DNA of 64,000 bases from NCBI GenBank assembly GCA_934047225.1, contig OW203984.1, positions 5,279,201 through 5,343,200 on the forward strand, given 5' to 3'. Numbering within the stretch: the first letter of the stretch is position 1; each line of letters starts with the position of its first letter. Position numbers and translations under genes: made by a program. This document shows positions 44,701 to 53,273 of the stretch, piece by piece. The notes beneath the pieces are model-generated. The model was not told the DNA's origin and made no database searches. It saw nothing but the letters and a program-made list of their open reading frames with translations. This DNA comes from Ypsolopha sequella (Eukaryota > Arthropoda > Insecta > Lepidoptera > Ypsolophidae).

Positions 44701-46942
44701 TCTTCTTATTTGTTCTCATCGAACCATCAAAAACTGTGCGAAGAGTCGTTGTCTTACTATTTTCGTTAATAACTACATGGTGCGGGAGAAAGTACACTGC
44801 CTGCTTATTTAAATCGTATAACTCAATGTCAACATAGTGACCGTGATTGAGTGATAAGTATTCATGGATAAATTTCTGATATTGCATGAATAAATCTGGA
44901 TTAGCATGTAATCTTTTCTCTAAATTTAAAAATCGTTTTAATGCAAGGTGGAATGATTCACCCAAGGCATCATTTACATCTGACAAAGGTATTTTTAATG
45001 GCAACGCTACCTCAAACTGATTGTTTTCTAATTTAACAGTACTTTGAAATATTGTTTCGCAAAGTTCTTGCTCTGAGCTACGCTCATTGAAGATTTCTGG
45101 GACCTTTTCGTGAGTCCAAAATTGGTTCATTGTACTACTTAAACTTAAAGTAGAATCTAGTTCACATTTTAAAACTACTTTATTGCAGACTGCTTGATAA
45201 TAAGGGAAATTACCTCCTACTATGTGACCGAAGACAGAATTGATAATGTACAGGCTAGGTTGCAGCGGAGGCCCGGAGCAACCGACTGCAGGCTCTACAG
45301 GCAGCGGTTGTGCCGTCGAGCTCACCACTTGTATCGGGTGGGAGCTTGGTAAGAGTGCCTGGAATACCACATCAGAACCTATTAGCATATTTATCTCACT
45401 TGGTAAATTAAATTGGTCATCAGCTAATTCAATATTTGAGGGTATTTTAAAATCTGAGAGGTCAAACTTGTACTGTGGTAAATTGCAAGTAATCTGGTCT
45501 ACTACATGGCATGTGATTGTAGTTTTAAATGGAGATTTCAATGAGTATATGTCTAATGGAATGCAAAATTTGACTTTACTTTTTGAGTTCGAGATGCCAA
45601 TAATGTTTGTCTCAATTTTCTTGGGGTTCAAACCTAATAGTTCCACAATTTTTGTGGTACAGAATGATGCTTGTGACCCGGAGTCCAAGAGGGCTTTAAT
45701 ATGATACTCGGTGCCATCTCTGCCAATGAGTTTTATCCTCGCTGTGGGGAGAAGCACATTATTATTTACATTGCCTGTCAATGTGACAGGACCACTTAAT
45801 GGATCGCAGTGCAGCAGAGTGTTATGAGGGCCCTTGCACTCCGTGCACCGAAAGTGGTACCTACATTTGCCTGTGTTTGTGCCCATACATACAGTGCACA
45901 TATTTTTGTCTTTGATGAACTTAAGTCTGTCAGTCGCAGTCAATAAACAAAATTTTTTGCATTTAAAAAGTTTATGGTCGTGGGACTTACAGTAGCTGCA
46001 TGCAGGTCCGGTGACGGTGTGGGCTGCTACCTTGTTGTCACTCGAGTGAGATGTCTGGTGGCCCTGGTCGGCAGTCTCCATAGCCATTGCACGCTTTTCC
46101 AGGAATTTCAGGAACTCTTCCAGAGTGGGGTCCATAGCTTCATTCCTCTCGAGTTGAAATGCCCTTGCAGAATATGTATCTATTTTGCGACAAAGAATAC
46201 ATAACAATATTGTGTCCCAGTACCTAACTCGGGATTCATGATTTTTGATTGCCGAGATCTCCTGTCTTACCGCTGATACAAATTGTCTTAAATTGCTAGC
46301 GGTTGACCTACTAATGCTTTTGAGATCTAGGATATTGCTGACATGTTGGTTAACTATCTTTTGAGTGTTATTATACCTATCATTAAGTAGTTTTAATGCC
46401 TCTTTATATGAATCGGCACACATCGTTAAGTTTTTTATCAAATCAAAAGGCTCATCTCTTAGATATGATCTCAAATAATAGAGCTTTTGTAAGGGGTCTA
46501 ATGTGTTGTCGTTATCTATCATTGAGTTAAAGAGGTTAATGAACGGTATAAACTCTGTAAACTTACCATCAAAATTTTTTATAAAAATTGCTGGCAGTTT
46601 CATTTTGCTAGTGGTGGCAGATGAAGTGGGCGGTGCCGAGACAGATGGGCCTGCTTGAGCAATCGCCTTGTCGAGATTTAGTAATATTGTGTGGTAGTTA
46701 TCCTCGACCAAGTCCATCTGCTCCTTGTCATCAGGTGCCAAAAGCAAGATGTCACGACAATATTTCTCGTATTCGATAAACGCAGTTTGTATAGTTTGGC
46801 GTTTCGAAGTTAAGACGTCACGGGAATACTGAGATAAATCTTTTTGCACAAAAGTGAGACATCGTGTTATCTTACCTTTTTCAAATCCTCGACAAGCCGT
46901 CAAATTCGCGAGATCAGTCGCCGACATTTTTTCGAGTCGCAC
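41768..46942 (-). CDS. BEL/Pao Gag-Pol polyprotein (1724 aa)
   Basis: One frame encodes the structural and enzymatic proteins of the retrotransposon, which reverse-transcribe its RNA in cytoplasmic particles and integrate the DNA. Approximate order: Gag (DUF1759-like) to residue 300; Cys/His clusters CSYCKSHDHKLFKC (~315) and CTVCMGTNTGKC...CTECKGPHNTLLHC (~350-378); aspartic protease LLDSGSQ (~420); reverse transcriptase with YVDD (~857); RNase H FADASS (~1033) and PRLEL; integrase zinc region with CIICFRQKA (~1375); integrase core DFCG (~1427), HCDNAS (~1488), GGLHES (~1543); DUF5641-like C-terminus (~1615-1718, LVILKEDNLP). Gag and Pol share one frame without a shift, as is usual in this family. 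The true start may be the Met at codon 6 (MSATDLANLT), which has the better family-like start. No stop or missing key motif was seen. Confidence 0.95.
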   Translation of the reverse strand: MRLEKMSATDLANLTACRGFEKGKITRCLTFVQKDLSQYSRDVLTSKRQTIQTAFIEYEKYCRDILLLAPDDKEQMDLVEDNYHTILLNLDKAIAQAGPSVSAPPTSSATTSKMKLPAIFIKNFDGKFTEFIPFINLFNSMIDNDNTLDPLQKLYYLRSYLRDEPFDLIKNLTMCADSYKEALKLLNDRYNNTQKIVNQHVSNILDLKSISRSTASNLRQFVSAVRQEISAIKNHESRVRYWDTILLCILCRKIDTYSARAFQLERNEAMDPTLEEFLKFLEKRAMAMETADQGHQTSHSSDNKVAAHTVTGPACSYCKSHDHKLFKCKKFCLLTATDRLKFIKDKNMCTVCMGTNTGKCRYHFRCTECKGPHNTLLHCDPLSGPVTLTGNVNNNVLLPTARIKLIGRDGTEYHIKALLDSGSQASFCTTKIVELLGLNPKKIETNIIGISNSKSKVKFCIPLDIYSLKSPFKTTITCHVVDQITCNLPQYKFDLSDFKIPSNIELADDQFNLPSEINMLIGSDVVFQALLPSSHPIQVVSSTAQPLPVEPAVGCSGPPLQPSLYIINSVFGHIVGGNFPYYQAVCNKVVLKCELDSTLSLSSTMNQFWTHEKVPEIFNERSSEQELCETIFQSTVKLENNQFEVALPLKIPLSDVNDALGESFHLALKRFLNLEKRLHANPDLFMQYQKFIHEYLSLNHGHYVDIELYDLNKQAVYFLPHHVVINENSKTTTLRTVFDGSMRTNKKISLNSLQLNGPVIQRDLFDIILLFRLGKYTFTADIRRMFRNIRINPEYTTLQNILWRDDKKEPIKCIRLDTITYGLKSSSFLATRCLDELANRYKQTYPLATSVVKNNIYVDDVIYSHDDLQTVLNAKDQLRDLLKLGSFHTHKWASNDHRILSDIPTCEQHFDSLDLQKDNFNMKALGLQINVKKDQFIISSPEPFNAEKITKRCILSYIGRFYDPMGFVSPIVVTAKAIMQKLWISNTDWNEIPSPEVQREWLEFTSDLAKMKPMFIKRDVSVLDCHTAELVGFADASSTTAYGCCVYLRLSDNSGTIRTHLLCSKSRINPVNKKGITTPRLELNAALLLSKLMIKTYDTLKIKCNIKDVYLFSDSQIVLAWLSTEITKLQAYVANRVNVVRQNTNRWRWLYVKTSENPADLISRGVNPSELSECELWWRGPLFLRNGEYGFASRNTSLPHEHDLPEVKTRLTFSGNVVCCSLVPLEYVIERLYSYSDINKMVRLFAYILRYLNNIIKNNTKITTSYLQSAELNRSLMLIVKHEQSKYFHTEVKALRQGDNVKGNLLNLHPFLDDLGLLRVGGRLHNADIAYDQKHPIILPKGSLITTLLIRSEHEKLLHAGPKLLLANLNQKFWLVNGINEVKKVTHKCIICFRQKASVAKQLMGSLPASRVTASRPFQKIGMDFCGPIDVKLSRVRRSVIGKGYICVFVCFSTKAVHLELASDLTTETFLACFRRFISRRGLPTEIHCDNASTFKCARSQLVELYTLMSSRSHQAKVHNFASQKGIEFHFLPAYSPTFGGLHESAVKSTKHHLKRILQKNVLTYEQLNTLLTEIECILNSRPLLPVSSDPNDYCYLTPGHFIIGTALTMYPERDVCEISVNRLKFWQLCTSLKQKFWKTWHKYYLNVLQNRPKWQTDKCNVKIDSLVILKEDNLPVMSWPMARIINIFPGNDGKVRAVEVRTPNNKSHIRGIHKICLLPIDNN

Positions 46943-47651
46943 TTCAACTCACCAACAAAATTATATACACAAATATATAAGTGCCTAACTATTTCACTTT
47001 TTAAAGTTAGTACAATAATAACACCACTGTTAAAGCTTTTGGCAGCCGCGGTTTTCTTTCTTGAAATGAAATTGCAAATGGCGGAGCGATGCGATGGCGT
47101 CGTTCGTTCCGAGTCCCGTTCGTCCGTCGCCCACGCAGATGTTTTGTCTGATTTGCTGTCTTGCTCACTTGCCTCGGTAGCCGGATGCGCGTCGCGGGAT
47201 GACACTCCGGCGGGAATAAGGAGGAACGGCAACGTAATATGAATGACGTCGTAATAACTTTGCTTAAAAATTATCGGCGAGCACTTCTTATGTAAAGGTC
47301 GCTGGCGCTCGCTGGCAAAAATATTTTTTGCGTCTTGCTTGTATATTGCGTGGCACTCGGTGGGAATAAACAGCACGGCAACGTAAATGTACTTAGCTTG
47401 GCAAAGATCGGTGAGGGCTCCGAGTGTGACTTCTTGCGGGCACCCACTTGCCAGCCAATTTTATGCAAATAAAGAATAAGTATTGCGCTGCTTGCTTGAT
47501 ATAATATCTTCGCGTCGATCGGCGAGAGCTCCGAGTATAAAATATTTGCGGGCACTCACTGGCGAAAAGATGGCGTATGTTTCCTTTGTCTGCAGTAACT
47601 GTGTTTGTCGTCCCGTACCTTTTGCTTTTGGCAGCCGCGGTTTTCTATCTT
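46943..47651 (-). other. Inner element leader with internal direct repeats
   Basis: Non-coding leader. TTTTGGCAGCCGCGGTTTTC occurs at both ends (about 47038 and 47628), and several modules recur in between (CGGCAACGTAA, GGCTCCGAGT, TTGCGGGCAC.CAC). Short open frames on both strands have no domains. Confidence 0.65.
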
Positions 47652-47668
47652 GAACGTTCGAAGGACCA
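47652..47668 (-). other. Primer-binding site of inner element
   Basis: On the coding strand TGGTCCTTCGAACGTTC follows the 5' LTR directly. It starts with TGG as expected for complementarity to a tRNA 3' CCA end. The tRNA is not assigned. Confidence 0.7.
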
Positions 47669-47874
47669 TGTGCGGGAGCTTAGCTGATGGTTTTGCTCGT
47701 ATAGGGGCTGGGACCGCCGATGCCAAATGAAAGTCGGGATAACACGTTGCAGGCAGGTTTATTGTACACCATTCGATCAAGGAAGGAAGTAAGAAGCGAC
47801 AGTTCACCGGAAGTTATACAAAAACATTGCTATACATAAAAATTACCATTTCGGTGTTGCTATAATATGCAACA
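47669..47874 (-). repeat. 5' LTR of inner element
   Basis: 206 bp, TG...CA, apparently identical to 41034-41239. It is only 206 bp long, short for the promoter, start site and polyadenylation functions it must hold. Confidence 0.94.
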
Positions 47875-47879
47875 GTCCG

Positions 47880-49139
47880 TCGAGCGGAAAATTTTTGGTT
47901 TATATCACCCCCCGCCTCCCCCCCGCCGGCCCGTAACTTTGTTTGAATCAGCCCCCGTCGATTTACTACAGTCCATTTTCACCCGGTTACATATTTTGCC
48001 CCCTTTCCCGGCAAAAAATATTTTGTGGTCTCGAATACCTATTGCGGGTAGGTAATTAGAACCGCCGCCGCCTAGAACATTCCATTTATCGGTATAGAAC
48101 CGGCCCCCCGCCCCCGGCACAGAATAAACTCACGTTCATCCCGTTTGTTATTATTATTCAGCTCAGATAATATAATTATATCCTTTTGGATCACCCATTT
48201 TGTTTAAACAAATAACAAAATTTTATAGACCCGGTGCCGGGTATTAATTTGACACCTTATCTTGTGTTCTGGAATTGGTTATCCATTCAGCCCAATTGTT
48301 TGTTACAGTCCACTATATTTCTTTATTAAACCCCCCCCGTCACTCCCCGGGATTAATTATCAGCCCTTATAAACCCCATACGTAAAATTAATTAAACTCA
48401 AAGTCAGCATTTTGCTCAACACTGTTAGGTACCATTTTTTACATGTAACTCCCGACCCAATCTTTTCAAATGTTCTCGAAGTGATTCAACTCTGCTCGTA
48501 AATAGTTCACATTTTAAGTTTCATAACGTGTTACAAGTTTTGTATCGCCCGAAAAGTTAAATCTACCCACGTATTTTGCGAGATATTTTTTTGGTGCGAG
48601 TATAAATTCGTTTTATTTCGTTTTATTTTGAGTACATACGTATACATTGCATCATTGGATTGTCCGCTCATTTAGATCCGATTTCGGCTAGGTAAATACA
48701 TTCTTTGTTTGTTTACGCGCTCGAGGCAGTAGGTAGGTATTTTATTCTATAAATAGAATTTTCGACGACTGATGTTTTGTTGTAAATATACTGTTATGAT
48801 ATTTTGGTGAACAAGGTGATCAGCCCTTTTTGATATTTAATGTTACGGTAATCTCGTGTTATTGTCTGCTGTTTTAACCGGGTATATATAGTACAAATAT
48901 AGTAAACAATTTTTTTTTTTCTTCTCTTCTCATCTCTGATCTTATTGTTAATGGTACACATATAGGGTGTTCCACGTTGGTTTATCAGCTCATATACAGG
49001 TTGTTTTTAAAAAAAAAAAATTTTTATTTTTTTTCTCTCTGTCGTGTTTATTTTCCGTGTTCCGTTTGAACATAGCCTTTGTTTTTTCGGCCCGCGCAAG
49101 TTACAAGCTATCCGCACGTTGGAGTTGGTAGCGCTCAAG
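47880..49139 (+). other. Outer element leader, right part
   Basis: Continuation of the outer element's interior. C-rich patches (CCCCCCGCCTCCCCCCCGCC) alternate with AT-rich DNA. It has no frame with a recognisable domain. Deleted Gag coding sequence would normally lie here. Confidence 0.6.
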
Positions 49140-49424
49140 TTTTAATAACTCATTTTCACATATAGTCACACTCATCACACATTCAATCAGCACATACACA
49201 CTCAGCTCATTTTCACTCACACATTCAATCAGCACATATACACTCAGCTCATTTTCACTCACACATTCACTCATCACATACACATTCAGCTCATTTTCAC
49301 TCACACATTCACTCATCACATACACATTCAGCTCATTTTCACTCAATGAAACCAGCACTCAGCGCACTCAGCACACTCATCACACACACACTCATCACAT
49401 ACACACTCAGTTCATTTTCACTCA
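49140..49424. repeat. ~42-bp tandem array inside the outer element
   Basis: Units of ACTCACACATTCA.TCA.CA, CATA.ACACTCAGCTCATTTT repeat about five to six times directly before the coding remnant. The minus strand is open over the array and encodes a SENEL.VYVM.ECV repeat, which I regard as incidental. Confidence 0.8.
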
Positions 49425-50201
49425 ATGACTTCAACTCCAACAGAGAATTCTTGTAACTCCGCACAACGTGTAGTGAACGTCACTAACACACCAATTTTGT
49501 TGCCAACCGTCTCACTTAAAATAGCAGACGTACATGGTCAATTTCACTCAGCACGAGCCCTGTTAGGTTTTATCTCACGTCGCGGTACAAACTATGTAGG
49601 TGCTAGGAATCAGCTCATTGAAGTTCAGAACTTACTCAGGTCAAACAATGATGCAATCACTCACAAGCTCGCGAATCAGCACATAACTTGGTTCGGCGCT
49701 CTGCACGAAATAATACTCAACTCAAGACCCCTCTGCCCGATTTCATCCGACCCTACGGACTTTGAACCTCTCACGGCCGGACATTTCATTATTGGTCGTC
49801 CGCTCACCGCTCTACCTGAGCAGTCTTTTGACGACAGACCCATATCTGCTCTTAAACGGTTTCAACTCATTCAAGCGCTCTCTCAGCGCTTTTGGACTCT
49901 CTGGTCCAGATCCTACCTCCATACCCTGCAAACCCGCTCCAAATAGCTCTCCCCTTCTTCCCCTCCTCAAGTGGGTGAACTGGTCCTCATCAAAGAGGAT
50001 GACCTGCCTCCGCTCCAATGGAAGCTGGGGAGAATTCTCCGCACAATGCCTGGCAAGGATGGAGTGATCCAAGTTGTGGATCTGGACACAGCCCATGGAA
50101 ATCTGCGACGACCTGTGTTCAAGATAGCCAGGCTGCCGTTGGACTCAGCTCAAGAGGAGTCGCAGCCCCGGCCCCCCCAGGATGTTCACGCTACAGCGTG
50201 A
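49425..50201 (+). pseudogene. Deleted BEL/Pao Pol: protease start joined to integrase and C-terminal domain
   Basis: Residues ~17-46 (ILLPTVSLKIADVHGQFHSA, ALL) match the strand just before the protease catalytic DSG. The next residue is already integrase (GFISRRG), followed by TNYVGARNQL, then HITWFGALHE and ILNSRPLCPISSDP, GHFIIGRPLT, and the DUF5641-like end LVLIKEDDLPP...WKLGRI. Compared with the inner element, reverse transcriptase and RNase H are gone and the integrase core has lost the DN and flanking segments, yet all junctions stay in frame. The TAG at 49944-49946 interrupts the frame where the family tends to have Trp (one base change from TGG). The stop lies 18 bases inside the 3' LTR. 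It cannot encode an active enzyme. Confidence 0.85.
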
Positions 50202-50681
50202 CGAATCCGCGCGCATGCGCCGGATGACTAGTCTCGCACCGCGCGCCGGCTCGAGGCGCGCGCGGGCGCTGATTCACTCAGTCTGTTCGGCTCGACAAGC
50301 CTCCCGAGGCGCACGTCTGCGCACCCGCGCGCTGGCGCCAACCCGCGCGTTGTCTCACTCTCTGTTTCGCCGCAACCGTCGACCTAACGATACGTATGTG
50401 CATACATTCGCGCCGCCAGCACAAATAATATCGCGTACCTACCATTTAGGTTGTGACAGTGTAGTGTTCACCAGTGTAGTGTTCACGTTACACCAAGACA
50501 TTCTGCACATTCCTGACCAAAACGCCAGCTTCATCAGCCCAACAAGAAGGCTCAGCCCGTCAGCGCATTCGTCGGCTCGCCCACAACATTCAGATCAAAA
50601 GTCAGTCAGTTTACCCACAAATTTCCAATCAATACCTACTCAAATCCCATCAGCCCTGCATTCCTGTAGCCAGCGGTTACA
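50183..50681 (+). repeat. 3' LTR of outer BEL/Pao element
   Basis: 499 bp, same ends as the 5' LTR, three differences. It is preceded by CCCCGGCCCCCCCAGGA rather than a clear purine tract; the nearest purine-rich run is CAAGAGGAG at 50149-50160. Confidence 0.93.
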
Positions 50682-50757
50682 TGTGGTATGGCTATGGCTG
50701 TATTGTTGTTATTTAGTATAATGTATTTTTAGTTCCGTACACGTATTGTGTCCGAGT

Positions 50758-51285
50758 TAGAGATGGGCGCGGGAAAATTCGGGGGTTAATTCCCGTTTGG
50801 GAAAATTCCTGGTGTTTATCGGGGAAAATTCCCAATCGGTGGGTTTTTCATTTTTCCTCACAAATACTATGAAACTTAAAATGAGACTTACTGTAGGTGA
50901 TAGAGGAAGTCACAGCCAACATTTTATTTCCTGACATTTATCTGCGAAAATATGCGCTTTGGAAACTACAGGCACTTGAAAATATTTAATGAAAAGGTTA
51001 AGTAACAGAACTATTTTTTTTTGTCATAGACTGCTGACGCTATTACAAACATCTTTTACTGATAAAGTTTTTCTGAAATATGCATTACTTTCTGAGAAAA
51101 AAAAATTTCATTCACTTTCTGTCATTTAGCTACAATACGGCAAATCTACTTATTTGCCATGGTAGATAGCTTTTATTTCAAAATATATTAAAACAAAATG
51201 TCAAAATGAAAACACCCGAATATTTTCCCAAACGGGTGTTTTCACGGAAACTTTCGGGAATTTCCCGGGTGGAAACCCATCTCTA
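50758..51285. mobile_element. hAT-type MITE (528 bp)
   Basis: Terminal inverted repeats TAGAGATGGGC... and ...CCCATCTCTA with an exact 8-bp target duplication GTCCGAGT (50750-50757, 51286-51293). The TAGAG... end and 8-bp duplication are typical of hAT elements. Subterminal GGGAAAATTC / GAATTTTCCC-type repeats recur near both ends. No transposase is encoded. Confidence 0.88.
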
Positions 51286-51478
51286 GTCCGAGTTCACCTC
51301 GCGCTTGGAGGAATAATTTTCACATTGACGGTAGCCACTCATATATTGTACATATGACATTGAATGCTCTCGCATGATCTAAAATTTATTTAGCTACGTT
51401 CAGTAAAATATTCGCTAACAGAAATTTAACCCTTATACATGTTTCTGTGAGTTGCTTCAAAACTTTAACCGAATATTT

Positions 51479-51915
51479 TATGGATCATATATACACAAAT
51501 AATCTGAACAACTTTTGGTCGATGACTTTTATGGATCACATATACCTAAATAATCTGAAAAACTTTTGGTCGATGACTTGAATGGATCGTATACCTACAT
51601 AATCTGAACAACTTTTGGTCGATGACTTTAATGGATCGTATACCTACATAATCTGAACAACTTTTGGTCGATGACTTTAATGGATCGTATACCTACATAA
51701 TCTGAACAACTTTTGGTCGATGACTTTAATGGATCATATACCTACATAATCTGAACAACTTTTGGTCGATGACTTTAATGGATCATACACCTACATAATC
51801 TGAACAACTTTTGGTCGATGACTTTAATGGATCGTATACCTACATAATCTGAACAACTTTTGGTCGATGACTTTAATGGATCATATACCTACATAATCTG
51901 AACAACTTTTGGTTG
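51479..51915. repeat. 49-bp tandem array, about nine units
   Basis: Unit AACTTTTGGTCGATGACTTT + AATGGATCGTATACCTACAT + AATCTGAAC. Copies of AATCTGAAC fall at 51501, 51552, 51601, 51650, 51699, 51748, 51797, 51846 and 51895. The first two units are a little longer and more diverged. There are no unique spacers. Confidence 0.93.
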
Positions 51916-52114
51916 ATGGATTTTGGAATTAAGCGATAAAACTTCACTTTCTGATTCTTAGAAAATTGGCAGTCGATAAAACATAAAACGTCGAAGGCAT
52001 CGTTTTGCGTTATTACAGCCAAAGACAAAAAGATCTTTTGTTGTTTAAACAAAAGGAAACAATTGTGTTTGTTTAAACGTGTAATCGTCAAATCCCGGAA
52101 GCCTTACATATAAG

Positions 52115-52507
52115 GCGTTACGAAAGAAAAATTGACACTTTAAGAACATGCGTATCTACTTCAGTAAATAATGTATTATTTTGAAAAAAAAATATATTAT
52201 TTTTGGATTCTTTTTCTAGGGATCTGTTAAAACAGAAATGCGATTGGAGAAATTCGGCTGGATAGAAATATTTATTGAAGTGAGGTCTTTTTCGGCACCA
52301 ATTCTCCTGGTTTGACAATTCAGAATGACATATGGACTGCAATTATATTTTATTAGATGGGTTTTAACGATATCTAGGACCTGGTTAAACAAAATTTTGA
52401 TAGCAACTTTAGTTCTTTTTGCTACTTTTCCACGAATTCGTCCCTCTCGCACTGAGGGTTTTTTCGCATATAGAGTAAGAGGGACGCTAAAACTTTTACA
52501 TATCGCC
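52115..52507 (-). mobile_element. TTAA-type MITE T1, diverged copy D
   Basis: Left end AAGGCGTTACGAAAG, right end ...CATATCGCC directly before the TTAA at 52508. The interior keeps GAGGTCTTT, TAACGATATCTAGG and CCCTCTCGCACTG in the reverse orientation. Its left TTAA is degenerate (ATAA). It is clearly older than copies A-C. Confidence 0.65.
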
Positions 52508-52511
52508 TTAA

Positions 52512-52883
52512 GGTGGATGGTCCAAGGCAATCTTCATACAAACTTGAGGGAACCAATAACGACAACAGAAGTATTATTATTTAATTCTGTTACCTTTTCC
52601 ACACGTTCCATCGACTTTACACCCGCGAACAATTGTTTTTTTTACAAACAAACCGTTTTAGAATCTAATTTTGTTATTTAAAACTTTTAAAATCCAATGT
52701 ATGAAAGTTTTAAATTGCAAAATTAGACTGTGAAAACATTTTGTTTTAAAAAAAAACTGAATATTCGCGGGTGTAAAGTTGATGGAACGTGTGGAAAAAG
52801 GTAACAGAATTAAATAATAATACTTCTTTCGTCGTTATTGGTTCCCATATTTTTTTTATAAAAGTTACCTTGGACCATCCACC
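52512..52883. mobile_element. TTAA-type MITE T3 (372 bp)
   Basis: TTAA at 52508-52511 and 52884-52887. Ends GGTGGATGGTCCAAGG.AA... and ...TTACCTTGGACCATCCACC. Inner arms also pair (GGAACCAATAACGAC, AACAGAATTAAATAATAATA, ACGTTCCATC.ACTTTACACC and complements). It shares its left TTAA with MITE T1 copy D. Confidence 0.9.
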
Positions 52884-52887
52884 TTAA

Positions 52888-53273
52888 GCTGTTGCTTTTA
52901 TTTAAAACTATTTCCAATAATAAATAATAACTCGTAGCGACATGAATTCCCGAGAAGGTGTCAGAGTGTTTCCGACTGTAAACGCGCATAAATATGGACC
53001 TACAACTCACTGAAATACAAATACGGGATACCAAATTTTCCCTTATGGGATCTAAACCTGCGACCTCCGGATTAGTATACAGTCCTCCTCATCGGTTTCG
53101 ATGATGGTGACCCCAACTTCAAATTTATTAAATTTAATTTTCTATTGTGAGCCCTGATATGGCTCGCTAGACCAAACTTGTTCTTTAATACTCTGTCGCA
53201 TGTAACACAGTAGAGTTAGCCATAGTTGTAGTTACAGGAAGGCTTGGGTCTCTACGTATATTTTGGCGTTTTT
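52888..53273. other. Unannotated stretch
   Basis: Contains GGGATCTAAACCTGCGACCT (53058 on), whose reverse complement resembles a decayed tRNA-type B box followed by SINE-like sequence. Too weak to call. No gene. Confidence 0.35.

Larger units (their letters stand above)
41034..47874 (-). mobile_element. Inner BEL/Pao retrotransposon, apparently complete (6841 bp)
   Basis: 206-bp LTRs at both ends that look identical, TG...CA termini, 5-bp target duplication GTCCG (41029-41033, 47875-47879), a primer-binding site next to the 5' LTR and one uninterrupted 1724-codon Gag-Pol frame. It lies antisense within the leader of the outer element. Identical LTRs and the open frame suggest a young and possibly still competent copy; activity itself cannot be judged from the sequence. 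Confidence 0.95.
40347..50681 (+). mobile_element. Outer BEL/Pao retrotransposon, internally deleted, host of a nested insertion
   Basis: Two 499-bp LTRs flank 9337 bp, of which 6846 bp are the inner element plus one target duplication copy; the original interior was about 2.5 kb. The target duplication TGTGG is at 40342-40346 and 50682-50686, and the LTRs start TG and end CA. The remaining coding part (49425-50201) matches the BEL/Pao protease start, integrase and DUF5641-like C-terminus. Reverse transcriptase and RNase H are absent, so the copy was non-autonomous. The two LTRs differ at three positions by eye, which points to a fairly recent insertion. Confidence 0.92.

Noticed and set aside
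43337..45704. Open frames antisense to the Gag-Pol gene (73-154 codons)
   Set aside because: Shadows of the 1724-codon frame; no domains.
49101..49358. 85-codon SENEL-repeat protein, minus strand
   Set aside because: Translation of the ~42-bp array inside the outer retrotransposon, antisense to its coding frame.
51479..51915. Possible CRISPR-like array
   Set aside because: Contiguous 49-bp tandem units without spacers, in a eukaryotic context.
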